From contig CAZAPG010000080.1 of assembly GCA_964486935.1 (NCBI GenBank), positions 1 to 19,970 of the forward strand: a DNA stretch of 19,970 bases, given 5' to 3'. Numbering within the stretch: the first letter of the stretch is position 1; each line of letters opens with the position of its first letter. The notes below the pieces were generated by a model. That model saw only the letters and a list, made by a program, of their open reading frames with translations, did not search any database and had not been told where the DNA came from. Positions 6,397 to 13,575 of the stretch are shown here, piece after piece. Origin of the DNA: CAZAPG01 sp964486935 (lineage in GTDB: Bacteria; Chloroflexota; Anaerolineae; 4572-78; J111). Both the position numbers and the translations under genes were made by a program.

Positions 6397-7260
6397 TTAC
6401 GAGTCGGCCAGACCCAGCAGCCGCGCCCCGTTGCGCCACAGCATATTTTTTTGCGTTTCCGGGGTGAGCGGCAGCAGTTTGAACTCGGCCAGCGCCTGCC
6501 CCAGCGAGCGGCTGGGATAGCACGAGGAGTAGAGCATCCGGTGAGACAAATAGCTGTTGGCCGCCCGCACGTAATCCTCCGCGCCGGGCATGTGGGGCAG
6601 GTACATATAAAACTCCGGCATCAGATACACATTGGTGCAGCGCATGGCCAGCGCGCAGGCCTGGGTGGTCCAGGGCCAGCAGCCGTGGCCCACAATAATG
6701 GTCAACTCTGGAAAATCCAGGGCGACATGTTGAATATGCACCGGCATAGCGTAACTCATATCCGGCCCGATGTAGTGACTGCTGGTAATCATCACCGGCA
6801 GGCCCAATTCACGGCACGTTTCGTAAATAGGGTAGACCGCCGGGTCATCGTCGCGCAGCGGCGGGTCGCTCCAGCCGGGCAAAATAGAGATGCCCCGGCA
6901 GCCCAGCGCCTCCACGCTGCGGTGAATTTCATCAACGGCATCCGGCTCGGCCGGGTCGATGCCGGCAAAGCCAAAAAAGCGGTTGGGATACTGCTTGACC
7001 AGCTCGCCAATATCATCATTTGCCACGCTGCCCCACCTTTTGGCGGCGCGCTGCCCCATAATGACGGCCACATCAATCCCGGCGGCGTCCATCTCCTGCA
7101 CAAACAACTCAATGGATTTTTGGTCAAACGACTCGCTGGGCCGGCGTCCTTTGGCAAAGGCATTGCCGGTTACGGGGTCTTCGACGGCGGGTCGGGGTCG
7201 AAAAAAATGAAGACCCAGATAGCTTTTAAATGGCGGTTGCACTCGAAAATCAATAATCAT
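6397..7260 (-). CDS. Amidohydrolase 2 family protein with degenerate metal site
   Basis: The 287-aa TIM-barrel protein resembles the ACMSD / resorcylate decarboxylase branch (Amidohydrolase_2). Shared elements are the N-terminal IIDFRV strand, GISILPGW (123-130), the middle histidine in SSHY (H162), VGHGCWPW (H192) and a final SCYP segment. In active members the first strand carries DxHxH and the last carries an Asp in SDxP. Here they read D4-F-R6-V-Q8 and C247, so three usual metal ligands are missing while H162 and H192 remain. The protein may be metal-poor, use a different chemistry, or be non-catalytic. GGGGAG lies just upstream of the ATG. Spacing is 9 nt from the preceding SDR and 10 nt to the next SDR, indicating one operon. 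Confidence 0.75.
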   Translation of the reverse strand: MIIDFRVQPPFKSYLGLHFFRPRPAVEDPVTGNAFAKGRRPSESFDQKSIELFVQEMDAAGIDVAVIMGQRAAKRWGSVANDDIGELVKQYPNRFFGFAGIDPAEPDAVDEIHRSVEALGCRGISILPGWSDPPLRDDDPAVYPIYETCRELGLPVMITSSHYIGPDMSYAMPVHIQHVALDFPELTIIVGHGCWPWTTQACALAMRCTNVYLMPEFYMYLPHMPGAEDYVRAANSYLSHRMLYSSCYPSRSLGQALAEFKLLPLTPETQKNMLWRNGARLLGLADS

Positions 7261-7269
7261 CTGTCTCCC

Positions 7270-8037
7270 CTATAGCGTTCCCGACGTCATCAAATCCGCG
7301 CCGCCGCCCACGTAAAGATGCTGGCCGGTGATAAAATCAGACTCATCCCCGGCAAAAAAGAGCACGGCGTGGGCCACATCCTGCGGCTGCCCCAGCCGGG
7401 GGATAGGCTGCCGTTTGGCCTTCTGCAAGTCGCGCTCCTGCTCCTCTTTGGGCATCCCCAGAAACAGCGCCGTAACCACCAGCGTGGGCGAAACGCAGTT
7501 GACCGTAATGCCGTATTTGCCCAACTCGATGGCCAGGCTGCGGGTCAAACTGACCACGCCCCCTTTGGAGGCGGCGTAATTAGCCAGACCCACCCCGCCC
7601 AGCCACGAGCGCGAGGCAATGTTGATGATGCGGCCATACTGCTGCTGCTTCATAACGGGGACAACGTGATGGCAGGTCAGGTATTGGGATTTCAGGTTGA
7701 CCGTCAAAATCCTGTCCCAGGTGGCCTCGCTCATCTCATCAATTTCCGCTTCCGGGGCGATGATACCGGCATTGTTTACCAAAATGTCAATACGCCCAAA
7801 CCGGCCAACCACCGCCCGGCACAAGTCTGACACGCTGGCGGCGCTGCTGACATCGGTTTTGACTCCAATAGCTGCGCCGCCGTCCGCTTCAATCTCTTGC
7901 GCAACCCGTTCCATTGCCGGCGCGCTAATATCGGCCACGCAGACGTTGGCCCCGGCGCGAGCCAGCGCTTTGGCAATTCCCTCGCCGATGCCGCTGCCCG
8001 CGCCGGTGACAATGGCTGTTCTGCCCTGAATGGTCAT
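7270..8037 (-). CDS. SDR family oxidoreductase (FabG-like)
   Basis: The 255-aa protein has TGAGSGIG at 11-18, Asp36 after strand 2 (NAD preference), NNAG at 88-91, N114, S142, Y154 and K158, and a complete FITGQHLYVGGG C-terminal motif (235-246). The fold and catalytic set are those of 3-oxoacyl-ACP reductase-like dehydrogenases, but the setting among catabolic genes suggests oxidation of a small alcohol rather than fatty acid synthesis (inference). It begins 24 nt after the desuccinylase-like gene, without a strong Shine-Dalgarno, and ends 9 nt before the amidohydrolase gene. Confidence 0.88.
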   Translation of the reverse strand: MTIQGRTAIVTGAGSGIGEGIAKALARAGANVCVADISAPAMERVAQEIEADGGAAIGVKTDVSSAASVSDLCRAVVGRFGRIDILVNNAGIIAPEAEIDEMSEATWDRILTVNLKSQYLTCHHVVPVMKQQQYGRIINIASRSWLGGVGLANYAASKGGVVSLTRSLAIELGKYGITVNCVSPTLVVTALFLGMPKEEQERDLQKAKRQPIPRLGQPQDVAHAVLFFAGDESDFITGQHLYVGGGADLMTSGTL

Positions 8038-8061
8038 CGTGATTCGCTTTCGCTGATGGAT

Positions 8062-9006
8062 TTACAAAACGCCAATTTTTCCGGCAAAGGCGCCGGCGGC
8101 CAGCGCCCGGCCGGTGATGACATCCAGCACCACCCCGGCTTCCGGCACTCGTATCTCTTCCAGCACCGTACCGTCAAAGTCCAGCACTTTGGCAAACAGC
8201 CCGTTCTTTTCAATCCAGTCGCCAACGGCCACCTGCGGGGCGTACAACCCCAATTGGGTGGTTTTAATCAGCACGCCGTGGTCCAGCTTGACCGGCCGGC
8301 CGGCCCAGAAAACAGGCTTGCCCGGCTTGATGCCCAGATGTTTCAACCCGTTTTGCAGGGCGTTAAATGTGGCCGAAATGTGGCGGTCATCCATCAGGCC
8401 GCGGCCGCCGGCCTCCAGCGTTACCGCCGGCCGGCCGCCTTTCATGGCCTCCGCCGCGCCGGTGCCGCTGCCCAGCACCGCGCCGTGGGCATCGGTAACT
8501 TCCACAAAGGGGAAGCCCAACGCCATCGCAAACTCAAGATTCTTCTGGTCCAGGGCCGGGTCGCCCACGTGGTGGGTGATGATGAACAAATCAATGGCCT
8601 CGTCAAATTCGCCGCCGTGGCAGTCGATGACTGCGTCGGCTTTGTTAATCACCTCCTGGGTGATGGTGTAGGCGATGACCTCGGTCAGCGTGCCATCTTT
8701 TTTGCCCGGCCAAACCCGGTTCAGGTTTTTGCCGTCAACGGGGTTGATGTACTGGGTGTGCTTGCAAAAAGCGGCCACATCCGCCACCAGCACCACGTAA
8801 ACAGTGCCGGACAGCTCCTCCGGGTCCAGCGACTCCCAGAAGCGCCGCGCCCCTTCCTGCGCCGAATATTCCGTGGCGTGAACGGCCCCGATGACGGCCA
8901 GCGCCGGGCCGGGCTTTTTGCCTTCAGCAATGCCAACCGGCACAAAGGTTTCAAAATTATTGTGGACATCCTTTACCGAGAATTTTTTGATAGTTTTGCC
9001 AGCCAT
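8062..9006 (-). CDS. Succinylglutamate desuccinylase/aspartoacylase family zinc hydrolase
   Basis: The 314-aa protein belongs to the M14-like AstE/AspA deacylases. Zinc ligands are visible as H43 and E46 in GAVHATE and H130 in DCHGGE. DGKNLNRVWPG (91-101) holds the Asn-Arg pair that binds the substrate carboxylate, and TLEAGG supplies the probable catalytic E198. The C-terminal third (about 235-314) is the beta-rich domain typical of the family. Relatives remove acyl groups from N-acyl amino acids or related amides in the cytoplasm. CAGGAGA lies 7 nt before the ATG. It follows an intergenic palindrome and heads the tight run deacylase, SDR, amidohydrolase, SDR, which suggests that N-deacylation is an early step in the pathway (inference). 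Confidence 0.85.
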   Translation of the reverse strand: MAGKTIKKFSVKDVHNNFETFVPVGIAEGKKPGPALAVIGAVHATEYSAQEGARRFWESLDPEELSGTVYVVLVADVAAFCKHTQYINPVDGKNLNRVWPGKKDGTLTEVIAYTITQEVINKADAVIDCHGGEFDEAIDLFIITHHVGDPALDQKNLEFAMALGFPFVEVTDAHGAVLGSGTGAAEAMKGGRPAVTLEAGGRGLMDDRHISATFNALQNGLKHLGIKPGKPVFWAGRPVKLDHGVLIKTTQLGLYAPQVAVGDWIEKNGLFAKVLDFDGTVLEEIRVPEAGVVLDVITGRALAAGAFAGKIGVL

Positions 9007-9026
9007 AAATGGTCTCCTGTGAGAAT

Positions 9027-9065
9027 AACCCCTCCCCTCCCCCTGCCAGGGGGAGGGGAGGGGTT
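9027..9065. repeat. Perfect 18-bp C/G-rich palindrome
   Basis: AACCCCTCCCCTCCCCCT (9027-9044) is followed by a 3-nt loop and its exact reverse complement (9048-9065). It lies in the 5' leader of the deacylase gene, 20 nt before its start. Such elements are common interspersed extragenic palindromes. If transcribed, the hairpin could affect expression, but no U-tract is present. Confidence 0.7.
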
Positions 9066-9081
9066 AGGTTAAATTTTCATT

Positions 9082-9105
9082 GTAGAACGTAGAACGTGGA
9101 ACGTA
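9082..9105. repeat. Short tandem heptamer repeat
   Basis: GTAGAAC, GTAGAAC and GTGGAAC follow one another from 9082 to 9102, then GTA. Three near-identical 7-mers in noncoding sequence; function unknown. Confidence 0.5.
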
Positions 9106-9132
9106 TTTTCAATTATACCTCGTAACGTCGTT

Positions 9133-9147
9133 TGTGGTGACACCACA
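9133..9147 (-). terminator. Small hairpin after the LivK-like gene
   Basis: TGTGGTG (9133-9139) pairs with CACCACA (9141-9147), 9 nt past the stop of the LivK-like gene. The centre is a single base, so the real loop must open one or two pairs. No U-run follows. Weak candidate. Confidence 0.25.
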
Positions 9148-9156
9148 GCTTAAGGG

Positions 9157-10260
9157 TTATTTTGAGGCTGCCGCTTTCTCCAACGGCAGCAGTTCGGTGG
9201 TGACGCCCAAATAGGTCATCACCCGCTCGTTGTTGACTTTGCGCACCTGGTAAAAGCCGATGGGCGAGTTGACCCGTTCGCCGGTCGAGTCAAAATTAAC
9301 CAGCCCGCTGACGCCCTGAAAATCGCGCAGGTTACGCACCTCGGCCAGAATGGCGGCCCGGTCGGGGCGGCCCGCGCGGCGCAGCGCCCCGGCAATAATC
9401 ATCATCGAGTCGTAGGCTTCGGGGCTGTAGGTGCTGTCTTCGGGAAAGCGGGCGGCGTAAGCCCGGCGGAAATCAGCCGCGCCGGGCAGCCGCCGGAAAT
9501 CTGCCCCGGAATAGGTGTGGTAGGCGTCGGCTCCCGGCTCGCCGCCGCCCAGGGGAAAGGCGGTTTTCATGGCGTCGGTGCCCAAAAACGGGGCGCTCAG
9601 GCCGGCCTGCCGCAACCCTGACGAAATCATCAGCCCTTCGCGGGGATGAACCACGCAGAAAACAAGCTCCGGGCCGGCGGATACCGTGGCCTGAATCTGG
9701 GCGTCAAAATTATCGCCGCCGTTGGGAAAGCTCTGGCGCGACACAATCTGGCCGCCCAAATTTTCGTACTGGCGGGCAAATATGTCGGCGGTGGTCGTGG
9801 CCCAGGCATCTTCGGCGTGGATGACCGCCGCTTTGGCCGCCTTCAGGTAGCCATAGGCCATGCGGGCCAACTCGCCGCCCTGGGCGTCCTCGTTGGCTAC
9901 CAGCCGGAAAAAAGTCTGGTAACTTCGCCGGCACAAATCGGGGTGGGAGGCGCAGGGGCTAACCTGCACCAGCCCGGCCTGGTTGAAAATGGGGGCGCTG
10001 GCAAAAGCTTCGCTGCTGCCCATCGGTCCAACCACGCCGATAATGGTTGGGTCGGCCACGATTTCACCGGCAAATTGGCGGGTCTTGCCGGTGTCGCCAA
10101 AATCGTCAAACACTTTCCAATCCAGTTTGACCGGCAGGCTGTCATCACGCCTCAGTTCATCGAGCGCGATGAGCGCCCCGCGGTAAATGGGGTTTTCCTC
10201 GGCGGGCCGCTGGGGGCGGCTGGAAATTGAAAAGCCGATATAAGCGGTTGGTTTCTCCAT
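9157..10260 (-). CDS. Type 1 periplasmic-binding-fold protein (LivK/AmiC-like) lacking a signal peptide
   Basis: The 367-aa protein has the branched-chain amino acid binding protein fold: YRGALIALDELR near 30-41, IIGVVGPMGSSEA in lobe 1, LGTDAMKTAFP in lobe 2 and a C-terminal GFYQVRKVNNE strand. The ATG at 10260 has AGGAGG 10 nt upstream. The N-terminus, MEKPTAYIGFSISS, enters strand 1 directly with no export signal. The open frame upstream to 10419 encodes a polar stretch that is not a signal peptide either. No LivHMGF genes are near. It may be a cytoplasmic ligand sensor, as AmiC is, rather than a transport receptor (inference), or be exported in an unrecognised way. It sits 165 nt after the aminotransferase gene, across a repeat. 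Confidence 0.75.
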   Translation of the reverse strand: MEKPTAYIGFSISSRPQRPAEENPIYRGALIALDELRRDDSLPVKLDWKVFDDFGDTGKTRQFAGEIVADPTIIGVVGPMGSSEAFASAPIFNQAGLVQVSPCASHPDLCRRSYQTFFRLVANEDAQGGELARMAYGYLKAAKAAVIHAEDAWATTTADIFARQYENLGGQIVSRQSFPNGGDNFDAQIQATVSAGPELVFCVVHPREGLMISSGLRQAGLSAPFLGTDAMKTAFPLGGGEPGADAYHTYSGADFRRLPGAADFRRAYAARFPEDSTYSPEAYDSMMIIAGALRRAGRPDRAAILAEVRNLRDFQGVSGLVNFDSTGERVNSPIGFYQVRKVNNERVMTYLGVTTELLPLEKAAASK

Positions 10261-10332
10261 TGATAGTTTTCCTCCTGACAAATTAAGATGATAAGATGAC
10301 TCGGTAATTGTCATCGTCTCTGTTTTTAGCTT

Positions 10333-10395
10333 GACGAAAGACGAAAGACGAGGACGAAAAGTTTGCGCGGTCATTTTATTCGTCCTTCGTCCTTT
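10333..10395. repeat. GACGAAA repeat with inverted copy
   Basis: GACGAAA, GACGAAA, GACGAG and GACGAAA run in tandem (10333-10359), and a near-inverted copy TTCGTCCTTCGTC begins at 10379. GACGAGGACGAA (10347-10358) pairs with it with a 1-nt bulge. The element lies in the leader of the LivK-like gene and is probably an interspersed extragenic repeat. Confidence 0.5.
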
Positions 10396-10425
10396 TTGGT
10401 TACTAAGTTGAATTACCAAATGGCC

Positions 10426-11592
10426 TCATGATAGAAAAAATGCTCTCACGGATTGGGCGACCTGCTCCACCTCGGCGGCTGATAACTCAGGGTGGGTTGG
10501 CAGACAGAGCAGTTCGCCGGCTACCTGTTCTGTTGCGGGAAAATCGCCGGGGCCGTAGCCCAAATGTTGGTAAACTGGCTGCAAGTGCAGCGGCGGCACG
10601 TAATGCAGCCCTGTCCAGATGCCCGCTGCCGCCAGGTAATTCATCAGTTCATTGCGTAGCGGCGTGCGAATGACAAACACCCGGTAGGCCGGCTCCGAAG
10701 CGGGGGTGTCCAGCGGCAGCAGCAGGTGTTCCGGCTCCAAATCGGCCAGCATGGCGCGGTAGAGGGCGGCATTTTCGCGGCGGCGCTGCACCCACCGGTC
10801 AAGATAGCGCAGTTTGACCCGCAGCACGGCGGCCTGCAACTCGTCGATACAGGCGTTAAAGCCGTTTGCAAGCGCGTCAAATCGAGCGCCAACCGCTCCT
10901 GCTCGGATGGCAACCATAGCCGAAGGTACGTAGCCATAGTTACTGAGCAGCGACACGCGGCCGGCCAGTTCCGGGTTTTGGGTAACTACTACCCCTGCCT
11001 GGCCATAGGCTCCAAGTATTTTGCCGGGGCTAAAGCTAAAATAGGCAAGCTCGCCCAGGCTGCCAACCTGTTGATTACGAAAGGTGGCCCCATGAGCCAG
11101 AGAAGCGTCCTCGATTACGGGAATTTTATGTTTGCCGGCGATTTCCCGCACTTTATCCATATCGACCGGGTTGCCATACATGTGGACAATCAGGATTGCG
11201 CGCGTCTTAGAGGTGAGGTTATCCTCCAGTTTTTGAAGATTCAAATTGTAAGTTCGCGGGTCGATATCCACCCAAGCGGGGCGCGCCCCGGCGTGCATAA
11301 TTGGCGCGGAGACCGAGATGTCAACATTGGGCGCTACAATTACCTCGCCGCCCGGCTCAATATCCAACGCCATAAAGGCAAGCAGGCCGGCAAAACTGCC
11401 AGATGCTACTCCTATTGCGTGTTTTACCCCAACGTATTGGGCAAATTCCTGTTCAAAAGCTGCAACTTCCCTGTCGGGTTTGAAAACAGCCCGTTTGATT
11501 ACCCGTTGAACGGCTTCATCGAGTTCTTCTTTTATTGACTCATATTGTTGAGCCAGCCTTGTTCCGGGAATTGAAAACTGATATTCCGCCAT
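10426..11592 (-). CDS. DegT/DnrJ/EryC1/StrS family PLP-dependent aminotransferase
   Basis: The 388-aa fold-type I PLP enzyme has the family layout: GVASGSFAG (61-69) binds the cofactor phosphate region, D162 in EDASLAHGA contacts the pyridine nitrogen, and K191 in FSFSPGKILGAYGQAG is the Schiff-base lysine. The C-terminal domain carries GLHYVPPLHLQP, also typical. Relatives transaminate keto-sugars or cyclitols for surface glycans and antibiotics; a few act in other amine metabolism. The start has GAGG about 10 nt upstream. It lies 16 nt after the second DppC-like gene, so it is co-transcribed with a peptide importer, an unusual setting with no sugar-nucleotide genes nearby. Substrate unknown. 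Confidence 0.88.
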   Translation of the reverse strand: MAEYQFSIPGTRLAQQYESIKEELDEAVQRVIKRAVFKPDREVAAFEQEFAQYVGVKHAIGVASGSFAGLLAFMALDIEPGGEVIVAPNVDISVSAPIMHAGARPAWVDIDPRTYNLNLQKLEDNLTSKTRAILIVHMYGNPVDMDKVREIAGKHKIPVIEDASLAHGATFRNQQVGSLGELAYFSFSPGKILGAYGQAGVVVTQNPELAGRVSLLSNYGYVPSAMVAIRAGAVGARFDALANGFNACIDELQAAVLRVKLRYLDRWVQRRRENAALYRAMLADLEPEHLLLPLDTPASEPAYRVFVIRTPLRNELMNYLAAAGIWTGLHYVPPLHLQPVYQHLGYGPGDFPATEQVAGELLCLPTHPELSAAEVEQVAQSVRAFFLS

Positions 11593-11608
11593 TTAATATT
11601 GCCTCAGG

Positions 11609-12520
11609 CTATAATTGTGAGCGCAAGCGACGTCGCGGGTCGAGAATATCATTGACCCAATCGCCCACCAGATTGATACCTAAAATTGTTATGCTGATAG
11701 CTATGCCTGGCAAAGTTGCTATCCACCAGGCAACGGTTAAATAATCGCGGCCATTGGCCAGCATCGCTCCCCAACTCACTGCGGGGGGGCGAATCCCCAC
11801 GCCTAAAAAACTCAACGCTGCTTCAAGAATGATGACATTGGCTAATTCCAGGGTGCTGATGATAATGATCTGCCCGGTAACATTGGGCAACAAATGGCGC
11901 AGGATGATGCGCGACCGCTGAGTTCCAAGAGCGCGAGCGGCCAGTACAAATTCCTGCTCTCGCAAATTTAACACTTCGCTACGCACTACACGGGCATAAA
12001 TCACCCAGCCAAACAAGACCAGAACCAGTATCATATTAAAGATTGACGCCCCCAGCAAAGCCAAAACAGTAATCCCTAACAAAATGAAGGGAATCGCCAG
12101 TTGGATGTCGGCCAACCGCATGATGCTTTCATCAACCCAGCCGCCCCACTCACCGGCCACAATTCCAATCAGGGAGCCAAGTAGACCGGCCAGAACAACA
12201 GCCGCCATGCCAATGAATAGCGAGGTGCGAGCGCCATGAATAATGCGAGCCAGGATATCTCGCCCCAGATGGTCTGTTCCCAACAGGTACGTTGCGGTAC
12301 CCTCCGACTGCCAGGCGGGCGGCAACAAAGCCTTGGACAAATCCTGACCATTTGGGTCGGTCTGTATGGCAAATGGGCCAATCAAAGCAATCAGCAGCCA
12401 AAAAAAGACCAGCAGTAAACCCAATAACGCAGCCCGGTTGCGCCCTAACCAACGGGCGGGGCCTGTCTTACGCCGGCCATCTGAAGATGCTACAGATAAA
12501 GGCAACACGTTAGCCACCAT
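11609..12520 (-). CDS. Oligopeptide-type ABC transporter permease (DppC-like), system 1
   Basis: The product is about 303 aa. After a short cytoplasmic N-terminus come one membrane segment (near 32-50), a periplasmic loop with TYLLGTDHLGRD, the signature start of the DppC/OppC core, and about five more membrane segments. The EAA loop that contacts the ATPase is FVLAARALGTQRSRIILRHLLPN. The C-terminus LVGDWVNDILDPRRR is characteristic. The start is uncertain: TTG at 12523, ATG at 12520 and GTG at 12517 are consecutive, with AAAAGG just upstream; ATG was chosen. It follows the DppB-like gene by 14 nt and precedes the aminotransferase by 16 nt. Confidence 0.88.
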   Translation of the reverse strand: MVANVLPLSVASSDGRRKTGPARWLGRNRAALLGLLLVFFWLLIALIGPFAIQTDPNGQDLSKALLPPAWQSEGTATYLLGTDHLGRDILARIIHGARTSLFIGMAAVVLAGLLGSLIGIVAGEWGGWVDESIMRLADIQLAIPFILLGITVLALLGASIFNMILVLVLFGWVIYARVVRSEVLNLREQEFVLAARALGTQRSRIILRHLLPNVTGQIIIISTLELANVIILEAALSFLGVGIRPPAVSWGAMLANGRDYLTVAWWIATLPGIAISITILGINLVGDWVNDILDPRRRLRSQL

Positions 12521-12534
12521 CAACCTTTTGCCGG

Positions 12535-13455
12535 TTAGTTGTAACGGATTTGCGGATTGAGATAAGCATATAGCACGTCGGTTAAGAGGTTGATAAAGAT
12601 GAACATCAACGCTACTACCGCCACAATTGCCTGTATCAGCGGAAAATCGCGCGCCGTAACGGCTTGCACCGAAAGCCAGCCAAGCCCTGGCCAGGCAAAA
12701 ATTGTTTCGGTAACTACAGCGCCACCCAACAGATAGCCAAATTGAAGCCCGATGACCGTTACAACCGGCAACGAAGCATTACGCAACGCATGTTTGATAA
12801 TTACCTTTGTTTCGGTTAGCCCTTTGGCCCTGGCGGTGCGGCAGTAATCCATCACCAATACTTCGAGCATACCGGCGCGCAAGATGCGAGCAATGCGGGC
12901 CATTGGATAAAGACCCAGGGTGACAGCCGGCAGGATAATACTTGTGGCCTCAAGCCGGCCAGCAACAGGTAGCCAGCGGAGCTTGACCGCAAAGATTAGA
13001 ACAAACATGATGCCCAGCCAGAACAGGGGAATCGACTGCCCGGCCAATATCAAGATGCGCCCGGCGTAATCAATTGAACTATTAGGTTTGACTGCCGAAA
13101 TGATGCCCACCGGAATTGCCACTGCTACAGAAAAAAGCATGGCGGTTGTGGCTAACTGCACGGTGGCCGGTAGACGTTCTAAGACAAGCGTTAGGGCTGA
13201 TTGCCGAAAACGCAGCGAGCGCCCCAAATCGCCGCGAATAGCGCCACTTACAAAATCCAGATATTGGGTAATAAACGGCCTGTCGAGGCCGAGTTCACGG
13301 CGTAACAATTCACGTTCGGCGTTGCTGGCAATCCCGCTTTCCAAAATCATCGCCACCGGGTCGCCCGAGATATGCAACATTCCCGCCACAAAAATTGTTA
13401 CCCCGAAAAGAACAATGATAGAGAGGAGCAGGCGCCGGATGATATAACGAGTCAT
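12535..13455 (-). CDS. Oligopeptide-type ABC transporter permease (DppB-like), system 1
   Basis: The 306-aa protein begins MTRYIIRRLLLSIIVLFGVT, the classic DppB/OppB first membrane helix. It has HISGDPVAMI and ELGLDRPFITQYLDFV in the extracytoplasmic domain, then about five further helices. The EAA loop is DYCRTARAKGLTETKVIIKHALRN and the C-terminus is DVLYAYLNPQIRYN. It pairs with the DppC-like protein to form the pore. GAGAGG lies about 11 nt before the ATG. It follows LysM-SBP 1 after a 119-nt gap that holds a strong hairpin. Confidence 0.9.
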   Translation of the reverse strand: MTRYIIRRLLLSIIVLFGVTIFVAGMLHISGDPVAMILESGIASNAERELLRRELGLDRPFITQYLDFVSGAIRGDLGRSLRFRQSALTLVLERLPATVQLATTAMLFSVAVAIPVGIISAVKPNSSIDYAGRILILAGQSIPLFWLGIMFVLIFAVKLRWLPVAGRLEATSIILPAVTLGLYPMARIARILRAGMLEVLVMDYCRTARAKGLTETKVIIKHALRNASLPVVTVIGLQFGYLLGGAVVTETIFAWPGLGWLSVQAVTARDFPLIQAIVAVVALMFIFINLLTDVLYAYLNPQIRYN

Positions 13456-13501
13456 TGAAACGTAATCCTCTCGTGAATCAAGTCTTCAATCCTTGCTACA
13501 T

Positions 13502-13545
13502 TTTGGCAGGGCATCATTTTGTAACGCCAATGATGCCCCGCCAAA
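13502..13545 (-). promoter_or_regulatory. Strong hairpin between binding-protein and permease genes, system 1
   Basis: TTTGGC (13502-13507) and GGGCATCATT (13509-13518) pair with AATGATGCCC (13529-13538) and GCCAAA (13540-13545), giving 16 bp with one mismatch and a 10-nt loop. It starts 30 nt past the SBP 1 stop. With no U-tract it is more likely an mRNA-stabilising or partial-termination element that keeps binding protein levels above permease levels, a common arrangement (inference). Confidence 0.55.
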
Positions 13546-13575
13546 TTTCATAAGTAGAGATAACAGCCGGTCTGT

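Noticed and set aside
5598..6467. Plus-strand open frame (289 codons) opposite the SDR gene
   Set aside because: Antisense shadow; it also runs through repeat DNA at its start.
6397..7260. Amidohydrolase-like gene as a pseudogene because of missing metal ligands
   Set aside because: The frame is intact, the length is normal, it has a good ribosome binding site and sits in a tight operon, so a divergent functional protein is more likely.
6322..7275. Plus-strand open frame (317 codons) opposite the amidohydrolase gene
   Set aside because: Antisense shadow of a recognised gene, with no domain pattern.
7897..9072. Long plus-strand open frame (391 codons) opposite the deacylase and SDR genes
   Set aside because: It is antisense to two well-recognised genes, has low-complexity Gly/His/Gln/Arg-rich composition and no family features; it reflects the codon bias of the other strand.
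10333..10395. Possible CRISPR-like repeats (GACGAAA units)
   Set aside because: Units are 7 nt with no spacers; this is a short tandem/inverted repeat, not a CRISPR array.
10261..10419. N-terminal extension of the LivK-like protein as a hidden signal peptide
   Set aside because: The extension is polar and mixed, passes through repeat DNA, and an AGGAGG site marks the ATG at 10260.
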